Source: Zygnema cylindricum (taxonomy: Eukaryota > Streptophyta > Zygnematophyceae > Zygnematales > Zygnemataceae). Taken from it: DNA of 64,000 nucleotides. The stretch lies in NCBI GenBank assembly GCA_037447655.1, contig JBBHKE010001515.1, forward strand, positions 1 through 64,000, given 5' to 3'. Positions within the stretch are counted from its first letter, which is position 1. Each line of letters starts with the position of its first letter. The notes under the pieces are model-generated. The model saw only the letters and a list, made by a program, of their open reading frames with translations, did no database searches and was not told the origin of the DNA. Positions 46,221 to 57,369 of this stretch are shown here, one piece after another. Made by a program: the position numbers and the translations under genes.

Positions 46221-46796
46221 TTTATTTCCAAGAACGCAATGTAATACCATCAAAGTACAAAACATTATTGTCACCAAAAATTATTGATGACCAACAAAGG
46301 TTAAAGACCAAAATCCTAAAGGACTAAAAACACAGCAAAAATCAAAAATGCGTTAAAAGCCTAAAAGGAAAGAAATAAAGCAAGTACAACAAAACTAAAC
46401 TATTGAAACACTACAAACTAACCCAGACGCTAAAGCCTCAAACTACGCCCAACTAAAGATCAGAACTATGGATGTCGTCTATATGCGCCGGGTGTAAAAC
46501 CAAACAAAACAATACTAACAAAAACAAAGATCCAAAACAAAAATACCAAGGTTGACATTAGATTGGAGAATAGTTCGTCTGTGTGAAAAAATTGGATATG
46601 CTATATGGGGTTTCTTTTATCAGTTTATGCGTATTTTTTTCGAGAAAATACTATAAAACTCGTATTAGTACAAGAAAGCTACATATAGAGTTTCCAATTG
46701 GTTTTGTTTGGGTTTCGGCGTTTAGGTGAATGGGGTTTTTCGTTTCAAAATTTAATTAATTAAACATTTTTTAATATATCACCACCGGGCGTTTGG
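46221..46796 (+). repeat. Long direct repeat, copy R1
   Basis: From TTTATTTCCA to GGGCGTTTGG this segment matches R2 (47647-48216). The first 130 bases differ by substitutions and small indels; the last 440 or so appear identical by eye. It ends after the first ten bases of a tRNA-Pro gene, then diverges. Confidence 0.9.
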
Positions 46797-47646
46797 ACGA
46801 AATATATGATTTTTCGCGGCTCCTGGAAAAAGCCGTACTGTACTTTCATTATGAACAATTATATAGTATACCGTACATTACCGTATCTTACTTAACTTAC
46901 GCCTGTCGCCACTAGAGTGAAATATAGGGTTTTTTAGGTCCTCTTTATTATAATTAACTACACTAAAATAATCAGGTCAATTTTTTACACGTGGACAGAT
47001 AAGAGCCACTTATTACGATTATATAATCTACACTAGTTTTGAGTCAGAAAAACCTGCTCTTGGGTTAAATGATCAATTCTAATACTGTTGCATAAGGCAT
47101 TGATCCGTACAAGTGTTTTGAGTTGCATGTAGCGTGAGGAAATTCCATGAATTTTAGCACTAAATCTGTTTTGTACGTTTCAGCCAGTAGGAATTTCGTA
47201 TCATTTCTTTACAAACCTCCGTACCAAATTTTCAACGCTGTAATAAACGATATTTGATATTTCTGAATGCGATGTACCACTGAAGAGATGCCGTCGTTGA
47301 AAAAAATCAGTTAAAATCTTGCAAAGCGCGATTATCCTCCAGACCGTACACAATTATACAGTCCGTACCACACTCTTTTCGGTCAAATGTCAACCAGCCA
47401 GTATTTGTTCAACAATGTTTCCGTACGGTGAATGTCGTCCAATTTCTTGATTCTTTCAGGGTTGAATCCGTACGCATACATTTTACGCATACATTTTACA
47501 AGATTTCCAGTCGTGATGGCGTTTACGTGTACGCTATAATTCGTCCAGGTTCGTAAAATGGATCCTGGCGGAGGTAAAATATATTCCCTGTTAAGTATTG
47601 TCGTCATTGTTGCGTATCGGGAGCCCACCGAAAAAAAAATGTAGAC
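46797..47646 (-). other. Spacer between direct repeats, with an unidentified 81-codon frame
   Basis: A minus-strand frame at 47628-47383 reads with natural composition (TILNREYILPPPGSILRTW, MYAYGFNPERIKKLDDI). I do not recognise it. It starts 20 bases from repeat R2. It may be part of an inserted or duplicated unit, or a chance frame. Confidence 0.3.
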
Positions 47647-48216
47647 TTTATTTCCATAAACGCGATGGTAATACCATCAAAGTACAAAGCAAGAATGTCA
47701 CAAAAAAGTATGGATGACCAACAAAGGTTAAAGACCAAAATCCTCAAGGACTAAAAACACAACAAAAATGCGTTAAAAGCCTAAAAGGAAAGAAATAAAG
47801 CAAGTACAACAAAACTAAACTATTGAAACACTACAAACTAACCCAGACGCTAAAGCCTCAAACTACGCCCAACTAAAGATCAGAACTATGGATGTCGTCT
47901 ATATGCGCCGGGTGTAAAACCAAACAAAACAATACTAACAAAAACAAAGATCCAAAACAAAAATACCAAGGTTGACATTAGATTGGAGAATAGTTCGTCT
48001 GTGTGAAAAAATTGGATATGCTATATGGGGTTTCTTTTATCAGTTTATGCGTATTTTTTTCGAGAAAATACTATAAAACTCGTATTAGTACAAGAAAGCT
48101 ACATATAGAGTTTCCAATTGGTTTTGTTTGGGTTTCGGCGTTTAGGTGAATGGGGTTTTTCGTTTCAAAATTTAATTAATTAAACATTTTTTAATATATC
48201 ACCACCGGGCGTTTGG
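47647..48216 (+). repeat. Long direct repeat, copy R2
   Basis: Second copy of the repeat described for R1, running into the intact tRNA-Pro gene at 48207. Its left end contains an inverted motif GATGGTAATACCATC that recurs in related form at 46117 and 59526. Confidence 0.9.
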
Positions 48217-48278
48217 TCTAGTGGTATGATTCTCGCTTTGGGTGCGAGAGGTCCCGAGTTCAATTCTCGGAACGCCCC
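48207..48278 (+). tRNA. tRNA-Pro (anticodon TGG)
   Basis: The 72-base sequence folds as a cloverleaf. The acceptor stem is GGGCGTT with AACGCCC. The D arm carries GGTCTAGTGGTA. The anticodon stem CTCGC/GCGAG encloses loop TTTGGGT with anticodon TGG. The T arm is CCGAG-TTCAATT-CTCGG. Both internal promoter boxes look intact. The first ten bases are duplicated at 46787 in repeat R1. Confidence 0.93.
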
Positions 48279-48879
48279 AACATGCCGACATCTATTTTGC
48301 CTTATGACGTCCCTTTTAACTTTCAGCAGGTCAATTAGACAATTACACCGTCTAGGTCTAGATAGAGAATCGCAGTTAGTGTTACTAACACTTATTCAGC
48401 GCCCCTAATTTTGAGTTTTCACCCTCGAACCTGTAATAGAACTAGTAATGCTATTTCTTCCTTTACGTTAATATAGTTACTGTTTAATTCGTGTCAATCT
48501 ACTCTAATTTAGACTGATTGTAAATAGTGGAGTGTAGGAATTGTGCCATTTTCGTACTAAAAGTGCTAGTTATTCGTACAAGCGTATAAAAAATGTTTGA
48601 GATAATCGCGTCGACACGGGAAAGCGCACTTACGACTACGTGAACATGGGCTATATCGACTATAATACGGTAATGTGTATTTAAACTACTGTACTGTAGT
48701 GTTAGATGCATAAATTAGCGTTAGTTTTTGTTGGCATTTAACTCTTGACCCCAAAATAGAGTTAGCAACACTATTATAGCTTCCCTATTGACCCTAAAAT
48801 AGAGTTAGCAACACTATTATAGCTTCCATCTACTATTTTTTCTACATTAATAGCGGTTCACGCTGTAGTATATTACTAT

Positions 48880-48926
48880 ATTGTCGTTCTGCGCTTTGGG
48901 TGCGGGGGGTTTTGAATCGAATTTGA
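48880..48926 (+). pseudogene. Fragment of a tRNA-Pro-like sequence
   Basis: CGCTTTGGGTGCG, then GGTTTTGAATCGAATTTGA, resembles the anticodon and T arms of tRNA-Pro with no acceptor stem. A second possible fragment is GGGTGCGAGAAGTCAATACT near 49116. Confidence 0.5.
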
Positions 48927-48982
48927 CATTGCTAAAATTGTTATGTAAGTTTGCACATACTCTGTTTTTATTGAAACATAGA

Positions 48983-49054
48983 GGGCGTTTGGTCTAGTGG
49001 CATGATTCTCGTTTTGGGTGCGAGAGCTCCCAAGTTAAATTCTCGGAACGCCCC
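48983..49054 (+). pseudogene. Decayed tRNA-Pro copy
   Basis: Same 72-base length and acceptor stem as the gene at 48207. The T stem carries a G-to-A change (CCAAG against CTCGG) and the T loop TTCAATT has become TTAAATT, destroying the universal TTC and weakening the B box. The anticodon loop TTTGGGT is kept, with a T-G pair closing the stem. Likely inactive. Confidence 0.75.
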
Positions 49055-50607
49055 TCGCTATTAAATTTGTTGCGATATTTTCGCTGTTGTCATTCAACTC
49101 CCTTCACTTTTCAGCGGGTCTATCGGGTGCGAGAAGTCAATACTCGGGATTAACTCGCCAAACTTTAGTGTTATTTTTGCTTTGCCCTTTTTCTAAAAGG
49201 GGAAAGCATTGTAGTCGCCTTCGTCTCTGGTGTCAACGAGAATTGATCGTTGATTTTTTTGTTTGAGATCTTGAGCCGTTGAATGTTTTGAGTTTTGTTT
49301 GTCGTCTTTGGTGACAGCGATTGTTGACCGTCGTATTTTTTTGGTGTAAGATCGTGAGCCGTTGAATGATTGTAGAATTTTGTTGTAATGAAAGTAGACA
49401 CGTGGAACAATGTTATTTGCTGTATTTCGCGAGGTTGTATTCTGCCGACGTAATAGTACCGCTGAAGTAATGACGTAGTGTTCGTTTACACCGCGGTCAT
49501 CTTGCCGACATGATAGTACCGCTGAAATATTATTTTACTTCGCGTCAATTCTGCCGACATGATAGTACAGAAATGANNNNNNNNNNTATATTCCGCAAAT
49601 TTATTTTGTATAAATGCCTATGCACAAAATAAAACAAAATAACCAATTTTAAGGTGCTGTACCTCTTTTTGGTAATATAAAAAGGTACACGATAACTTAT
49701 GTTGAACCAAATTTGTTATAATCGATACGCTAAACATATTTTGTTGAACAAAAGAATTACACTTTGGTGGAAATTTAACTGTAAAATTTACCGCTCTTTC
49801 AATACGAATTTATCAAAAGTAATAAAACATGCTTCGAAGAATCCAGTTAACAAAGCAATACCCTATCATGTATCGATGGTGGGTACAAATTTGTTGTATC
49901 CTTTTGTTAAACAGTGGGTGTTTGTTCCATGTAATTGAGAGAATTTTCTATACAATTTGCACAAAACTTCTTTTTCGTTTGACCTAAGAAGCTTCGTACA
50001 AAATAATGAAAACTATTTAAGCATAACTTTCTCGCCATTTAAAATGTCAATTTAAAGGTGGTTTCACATTAAGAAAACAAGTTGTTTTATACAAATCGCA
50101 TAGCTAATATTGTTTAAACCAAGTTGTATTCAATAGCACATGGAGAAATATAATGGTTTTTCTCCATGTCGTGGAATTTTAACCAATAAAACAAAATAAA
50201 ACACGTATCCGTAAATATGTTTTATTTAAACGCCTTATATCACTAATATACTTCGTATTTTTTCCATTATTACAATTACTTGTTTTTTTTTTAATTAAAC
50301 CCATTTATCTTGGTACACACGAGTCGGGTTATTTATTAGTCTTTTAACATCCCGCTTTTAACTTTTAAAATGAAAAGTGACCAAGTGTGCATGAGGTAAC
50401 TTAAATTTAAGTGACTAAAAATACATAAATGCTAACAACAACTCGTTATTAAGATAATATTGTCCCTTTGCACCCGTTACACATGATTTTAATTCACAAC
50501 CAGATAAATTCTACTTGTTCACGTATCATAATAGTCTAGAGACAAAATCTTTACATATATATACGGAGAAACATTCATTTTTATAAAAAAAAATACCAAA
50601 ACGATTG
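49055..50607. other. Non-coding DNA containing a 10-N assembly gap
   Basis: N bases occupy 49577-49586. Before the gap are three short repeats of TGCCGACATGATAGTACCGCTGAA type (49443-49570). After it the DNA is AT-rich. A 79-codon frame at 49699-49938 is unidentified and probably chance. Confidence 0.5.
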
Positions 50608-50810
50608 TACACTGCTAATCGTTATTAGTGTTAATAAAAATAAATCGGTCGTAACTTTTTTTTTACCAAAAATCACAAAATAGAGTTAACAACATTAGTT
50701 AAGGACGTGGACGACAATATGCCACGTCTCCTTGCAATAAATTAGTACTGTTAATTATAATTTCGCATTTACACTAACAAATTTTCAACGTTAATAACGA
50801 TGAGCGTGTA
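50608..50810. mobile_element. Family-M MITE
   Basis: Left end TACACTGCTAATCGTTATTA, right end (inverted) TACACGCTCATCGTTATTAA. 203 bp, non-coding. Confidence 0.72.
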
Positions 50811-51415
50811 ATTTCAAATTTATTCTATTTACATTGCTTAGTAGGCATCAAATTGCAACAACACCAGCCTCTCGGCTAAGTAAACAGTGTGGCTGACGAT
50901 AAATGACATAATAAAGGTTGTAAAACTTATCAATAAACGTGGGAATAAAGCTCGACTTGGATAACAATATTGTAAACACATGCCATGAGGCAAATGCATA
51001 TATAAATTGACGGTTATAGTGCAAAGGCAATGTTTAGTACATTTCCCATCTTTACGCGGATTTCATTAAACCCTTATGTTAATCGAAGACCTTACATTAT
51101 CAAAACATATCATCAATGTGCGGACGACGGTAACGATTTTCCACAACTAATTTGTTTAAAGTAGGAGTGAATTTTAGAAAAAAGAAATGTTGCGCCACAT
51201 ATATATTATCTTAACGTTTTAGCCAACCTTTCTCTTAGTAATAATCAACTTACTACCAAAATAATTTAGTAAAGTTGTGAGCATTATAATTTATATATTT
51301 ATAAGGAAATTGACTGTTTAAATTATTAAGTCTTTCTTTATATTTAGAGTGGACCGATTACAATGCGTCCACAAGAGAAGCGAAATTGCAAAAGACAAAG
51401 AGGTATAATTAGTAG
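50811..51415. other. AT-rich spacer
   Basis: No gene or clear repeat recognised. Confidence 0.4.
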
Positions 51416-51840
51416 TGTTGTGTATCGAAGCCCCCTTGCCGATATTCGATATGTACCTAATTTTTAGTACACGATAATCAATATAACACTTCGATGTATC
51501 GAAAAACTTAATATCGCGATGTATAGCAAATACATCGACCGATAATTTGATATATTTTTATCGCGATTTATCGAAGTGACGTTAGGTCAACTAAAAATTA
51601 AAAAGCACCCCCCCCTCTCCTCGCGTTGCTCGCGCTCAAAGAGGGGGGGGGGGGGGGGGGGGGGATCCACCATACGATTTACAATGCTATTTTCAAAATT
51701 TATACGCACCCCCACCTCTTACCAATTATATCACAATAACTTTTGTTGGTTTCATAGCGATGTATCGAGCCCTCTGACCTTTCAATATTAGTTTTATCAA
51801 ATATTTAATTTATCGTGTTAGTCTTACCCGATACACAACA
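51416..51840. mobile_element. F element 3
   Basis: Perfect 12-base terminal inverted repeats TGTTGTGTATCG and CGATACACAACA. Subterminal TCGATGTATCG arms are as in F1 and F2. It contains a C-run and G-run hairpin (51607-51663, CCCCCCCCTCTCC and GAGAGGG-type arms). Confidence 0.8.
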
Positions 51841-51841
51841 T

Positions 51842-52057
51842 TACACCATGAATCTTTATTAGTGTATTGAACTCTAATTCGAGTACCTTTTTTTATCAAA
51901 TTCTCAAATAGAATTATCTATACTATTTAAAAAAAACCCTAATTCCTAATTAGAGTAAATAATTTATTTAAAAATTTCCAAATTCCCAATTAGCGTTAAT
52001 AACGACAATTATTCCTATACGCTACAAAAACTTCTACTCTAATAACGATTCAAGGTA
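51842..52057. mobile_element. Family-M MITE
   Basis: Left end TACACCATGAATCTTTATTA, right end AATAACGATTCAAGGTA. Begins one base after F element 3 ends. Confidence 0.65.
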
Positions 52058-52088
52058 TACTGGAGGAGTACTGTAATAATTAGTTAAT

Positions 52089-52593
52089 TACACTGTGAAT
52101 CGTTGTTAGCGATAACTCTAATTTGGGTACAGTTCGCCTATAATGAATTTGCGATCAAGATCTTTACACTAAAATAGGTACGAGTACAAAATGTGACAAA
52201 TCGCACACCGTCGCGTCTTTTACTCTAAATGATTCATAACTATAATTTGGGTTTTCTCCCGTATAATTAATAAGCAATTAATATCTTTACACTAAAGTAG
52301 GTACGATCTCATTTTGCTTTTTATTTTGAGTGCAGTTTTACGTGCGTTCGCGATTATTTTAATCCATGTTTCGTACTTTATTACTTAACAAAGTACTAGT
52401 TTGTATGGATCGACACATTCCGTACACCACTCTATTCAATATGACCGTAAATTATAGTTATTAACGCTAATTAACCAGTACCTTAATTAACGTAGAAAAA
52501 TAATTAGTGTTAATAATTATATTTAAGGTTTAACGGTCAAAATTTGGGGGCGCCGAATTAGCGTTAATAACGCTATTAGCGATTCAAGTTGTA
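52089..52593. mobile_element. Family-M MITE
   Basis: Left end TACACTGTGAATCGTTGTTA, right end GCTATTAGCGATTCAAGTTGTA. Its interior repeats TCTTTACACTAAARTAGGTACGA twice, about 130 bases apart. Confidence 0.7.
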
Positions 52594-52601
52594 GTGACTA
52601 A

Positions 52602-52977
52602 TGTAGGGTATCGGGTAAATTCATATCGCGATAATTTCGATATTCGATATATCGAATATCGATCGAGCAGACTCCTCGATATATCGTACCGGGACCAACA
52701 TAAATTATCGCGATATATATCGCAAAAACTGAGTGTCCGTACATTCCTAGTACGAAATATCGTACGGATTTCGGCGTGCGCTCAGTGGGTTGAATAAAAA
52801 TAGGGATTTTTTTATTTTTTTAATGCCTTGATATATTGGCGATACGATATATCGGCAATATATTGGCGATACATCGCGATGATTTCGTTTTCGATATATC
52901 GAAGCGATATATCGATTATCGGGTACCTGAAATTCGATATATATCGAATATCGGCAAAAGGTCCTAGATACCCAACA
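52602..52977. mobile_element. F element 2
   Basis: Termini TGTAGGGTATC and GATACCCAACA. The arms are almost identical to F1 (GGTAAATTCATATCGCGATA, CGATTATCGGGTACCT). Shorter interior than F1. Confidence 0.8.
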
Positions 52978-52978
52978 C

Positions 52979-53198
52979 TGCACCGCCAATCGTTATTAGC
53001 GTTGTGTACGCTAATTCCGTCCCGCTTTTTTTTATTTTTATTCTCAAATATAATTATTCACACTAATTAAAAAAACCCTACTTCCTAATTAGAATAGACG
53101 ATTTCTTCGAAAATTTTCAAATTCCCAATTAGCGTAAACCACGCTAATTATTCGTATACGCTAAAAAAACTTACACGCTAAAAACGATTGGCGGTGTA
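52979..53198. mobile_element. Family-M MITE
   Basis: Left end TGCACCGCCAATCGTTATTA, right end (inverted) TACACCGCCAATCGTTTTTA. Adjoins F2 on the left and the next MITE on the right. Confidence 0.78.
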
Positions 53199-53199
53199 G

Positions 53200-53739
53200 T
53201 ACACCGCGCATCGTTATTAGTGTTAACGACACTAATTTGGGTTATTAAAATTTTGATTTTTTTCCTCAAATAGGATACATGATTTTAATTTTTCCTTGAC
53301 GTTAATTAAGGTACCGTACAAAATAGCGTAAGGACGAATTACAATAATATATAAATAGTGTGGTGTACGGTCGATGTCAGACCGTACACAAATGTTACCC
53401 CTCAAGTGAAATTTTTACAAAATGAGTTAAATCAGACGAGCACGCATAGGATCGTGCGCTAAAAAAACGGGATTGTTCTGACACGTAAATTAGTCTTACA
53501 TGTACGGATATTTAAATTTCACGACGGCGTACGATTTTATATATTTTGTACGGCTACATATATTAATGTGTATAATCGTACAGCGAATATTCCATTTTTG
53601 CTGTTCCCAAATTAGCATAAACGCCGAAATTAGAATACACCTTTTTAAAAAAAAAAAAAAAAATCTTAATTAGCGTCAATTACGGTATATTTACTTCCAC
53701 ACTATTTAAACTTTGACACTAATAACGATGCGCGGTGTA
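53200..53739. mobile_element. Family-M MITE
   Basis: Left end TACACCGCGCATCGTTATTA and right end (inverted) TACACCGCGCATCGTTATTA are identical over 20 bases. A further left end TACACCGTCGATCGTATTTA overlaps its right edge at 53738. Confidence 0.85.
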
Positions 53740-55353
53740 CACCGTCGATCGTATTTAGTGTGTAGAATAATTTAGTGTCATGTACACTAATTTTGACTTA
53801 GAAATTTTCTAAAAAAGTGGAATATCCAACGGCCATGAATTACCTCTACATCATTAGAGCTTTCCGACAGTTTTCCAGTAACGATTTTTCGTCTGACAAT
53901 TTTAAGGTACGGAGTGGTACGGATATGTACGAGCTTGTACGGCGTCCAGTGACGAACCACACTTTTCTTCTAATGGAATTCCACCCTTAGAGCGTTGTTC
54001 CATTAGGCGGTCTCAGTAAACGTCGAAAATTTGTTTACTGAAGCGACCATTCCATTGTGTCGGGTCAGTAATCGACATTTTATTTGCGTAGCACAGTTTG
54101 ATTGGTCCACTTAATAGATGAATGGAATTTTGGTAATCTTTACAAAATCTCTGACAGCAAATTGTGACCACACATTTTTACCAGTGAATGTAAAAAGTGA
54201 CTCGTACGACGTATTGAATAAAGTCTGTACGGGCAGACGAAGCTTAAGATTTGTAAAAGCGTATGAAGATGTCAGAATGGTTAGTGGATGGCAGCAGAAG
54301 CGTGAAACAACATCCTCCGTCAAAGATTTTATTGCGGCTTCCAAGGGCCTCGCATCCTCCTTGGCGGAAGGCAAATGTCATACGCGACCGTGTACCCATC
54401 TGTTCGCCCGGTCGTCGTAGATATAATAGATGAATACGATTCTGGTAATCTTCAAAGAATCTCTGAGAGCAAATTGTGACCAAATATTTGTACCAGCAAA
54501 AGGTAAAAAGTGACTTGTACCACGTATTAAATTAAATATGTACGGGCGGACAAACAATAAGATATGTAAAGCGTACGAAAATGTCAGAATGGTTAGTGGA
54601 TACCAACAGAAGCGTGAAACAATATCTTCCGTCAAAGATTTTCTTGCGGCTTCCGCTGGCCTCGCATCCTCCCTGGCGGAAGGCACATGTCATATGCGAC
54701 GTGTACCCATCTGGTCGCCCGGTCGTCGTGGATATTTGTTCACTTTTCCACGAGGCGCGATGTTATTCGTTCAGGCGCTTAGAATTGACCTACTCCGAGT
54801 CACTTGTTGCGAACTGAAAGTGTCAGACGATGGCGTATCCGATTATGCATCCGACGGTCCACGTTACGCCCATAAACGTGGAGAATCAAATCCCTCATTC
54901 AGTAGGCTTGTTTTTCTGACACTTTATTTTTTTTGGTACGGCGTTGTACGAAACAGTACGTTTTTCTGTAAACAACGACATTTTTCCCCTAATGGAACCT
55001 CACCCTAATGCTCTGGAAATAGAACACGCACTAAAGTACATTTAAAACGTAATTACCAGTGGTTACACAAAAGGACGCGGTCTGCAATAAATATTATATG
55101 TACGGATAAATGTAAACGTATCCGTACACGCATAATTTAATTTCGTGAACCGTCGTAATACGAACGCGGAACAACAATATCGCACTGACAAATAAACACG
55201 CACTAAACATACCATGCGTACCGTCTCTTAAAAGTTTAAAACGTAAAAGAACAGGCGGGATCCCTTAACCTGGGCTTGCAACTTGAGTAGAGTTCACCCT
55301 GACTTTTGGGCTTTTGGCTGTTCCTAGGTGATATGGCATGAAGGTTGTATCTA
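53740..55353. repeat. Repeat region with a 310-bp tandem duplication
   Basis: Units 54116-54427 and 54428-54735 match along most of their length (for example GCAAATTGTGACCA, GTCAGAATGGTTAGTGGAT, GCCTCGCATCCTCC). Outer motifs CTAATGGAATTCCACCCT (about 53971) and CCCTAATGGAACCTCACCCT (about 54987) may be related to transposon ends. On the minus strand both units begin an 87-102 codon frame with the same start MPSA(K/R)EDARP. Confidence 0.75.
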
Positions 55354-56134
55354 AGGGTGCGTCTTCATGTACTTATAACTTAGCGAACAAACTTGTATTT
55401 TAGCGCAGATCCGGCGGACCCGGATTTCCGACGGTCCTATGTGTAACAACGACATACTTACTTAAGCGTGTGACGATTGTATACGCTGACAATGCCCGTG
55501 ACAACTGTCAACGTCTAAAATCTGTGATGACGCACGTTATTTTTTCTAACTACTTGTGACGTCCCATGAGTTTTCGTGACGTTGTAGATGTACCGCCTTC
55601 CAGCCTTTGCCTTTTCACGGTTGAAAAAGTTGCACTTTGCCTTTGCGTCCCCTGTCCGCTCGACGTGAAATGTCATCGGAATCTTGAGACCCATGGCAAA
55701 ATAAAATCCGTACCAAGCGCAAACGAAAAAAATAAAATAAAATGTGTACTTTGCCTCGTTGTACCTAAACGCAAACGGACAAAACATAATGAATAGTGTA
55801 CCTTTTGCCATCGCTTGAATTCTTTTGAAATTTTAGTAAATTTTTTTACACGTGCTAATACGTGTTCCTATTTTTTTTTCGTAAACACTTTGTTTTAAAA
55901 CACATCGTCCCTGTTTTTTAAAGAAAAGTTTGAAGATGACGTTTTTTGGCGTGGCAGTGGGTCGAAGAACACAAGACGACAACATGAAGTACATCCTAAA
56001 TTCGATGATGACGCAAAATGTACTTCTCATTTTTTCTATTTTTTTGTACGGTTGAAACTTACGCGGTACGGCTCTAAGTTTTACAGGAAAACGACAGAAA
56101 AAAACCCTTACTTTGGCACATGGAGACGCACCCT
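55354..56134. mobile_element. TIR element family T1, copy C
   Basis: Termini AGGGTGCGTCTTCATGT and ACATGGAGACGCACCCT-like (CATGGAGACGCACCCT). Interior blocks CCAGCCTTTGCCTTTTCACG and GTGGCAGTGGGTCGAAGAAC are parallel to copies A and B. Non-coding. Confidence 0.8.
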
Positions 56135-57369
56135 AACGGTTATTAGCTAATTAGTAATTATGACAGCAGATCTTGAGAAACGATCAAGCTTCCTCGTAAC
56201 TCATTGAAGCTTCCTCGTAACTCATTGAAGCTTCCTTGTAGATTATGGATTTATAAGTAACACAGTGTAGGCTCTTCCTGTATCAAGGAAGCTTCCTCGA
56301 AGGAATTTGGCGATGCCAAAAAAGCCAAAAACTATTCGTGGTGTACTTTTAGCGGCATCACGTCACATTTGGTTATCCAGAACTTCAATGGAGCCAATCA
56401 GATGAAAGCGTCAAATCAAATGTGATCCAAACCGTTCACATAGGCTTGTTAGTTTTAGGGAAATCACAATCGGGTTGCCACGTAGCCGTTCGAGACCATA
56501 TGACGGCTCGATTTCCTCTTGAAATAAGACAAAACCTGGTGTATACCAGAGTGACGTCCTTATTATCCATTTTTGCATCATTTGTCACTGGCCTTTGTGT
56601 GACAATTGCGTCAACTGCAGCTGAGTGAAAATACGCGGAATTTACCTTTACTCCACCAAATGCGGACATCTGTACGGCAGTCTACGACGTGAAGACTACG
56701 AAAAGCAAACTGCTGCCACGTGGCATACACAATTTGTCCCTGGCTGCTTTTCATATCTGACAAACCTTTTACGCCGCTACCCTATGGTTTTAGTGCGCAC
56801 GAAAAGATTTTTTATTTTAGCTTCTTCCTTACATTAAAACGGATACAAACCAGTTGTACTGTATACCGGTTTCCTAGCAATCTATCGAATTAAATACGGC
56901 TGTATGCCATACTCTATTTATGGTACGAAACGGATAACGACTTGAAACGACAAAGCATGCACACGATTCGTACTTTTTACATTTTTTTTTTTTTTGTAAT
57001 CTGAACTTCTGAATCCAGTCATATTTTCCTCCATCCGATACTGAACCCCTCGAACTCAGGACCTTTAAGGGAACTTCTCTCCTCTCTCCTCTCTCTTCAT
57101 ATCGCCTCTCTCCTCTCCCTCTTTCAACTTTCTACATTCTCCTTCTACGCTCCCCTTCCTTCCCATTTGTACTCCATTTAGCTGCGCCTCCCTTCTCTTA
57201 CTCTCTCTCCCCCGTCCTTTTCACTCACATGCTTTAACTCACACTCTTTTATTTCCCTCGCTCATATAAATATATTATTTTTTTATCTTTCTTGAAATTC
57301 TCAGTCTCCTTTTTTTTATTTTTTTATCGCCCATTTTTCTTTGTGATTCCTCTCTCACTTTCATCTAGA
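56135..57369. other. Intergenic DNA and CT-rich leader
   Basis: 56160-56300 contains three GAAGCTTCCTCGTAACTCATT-type repeats. A 68-codon frame at 56422-56628 is unidentified. 57060-57260 is CT-rich and directly upstream of the gene at 57370, likely promoter or leader; the inverted partner gene also has a CT-rich leader. Confidence 0.45.

Noticed and set aside
46221-48216. R1/R2 as LTRs of a small retrotransposon
   Set aside because: No TG...CA ends, primer site, purine tract or target duplication; the right border is inside a tRNA gene. Simple duplication fits better.
48226-48408. 60-codon frame across the tRNA-Pro gene
   Set aside because: It overlaps an intact tRNA and resembles no protein.
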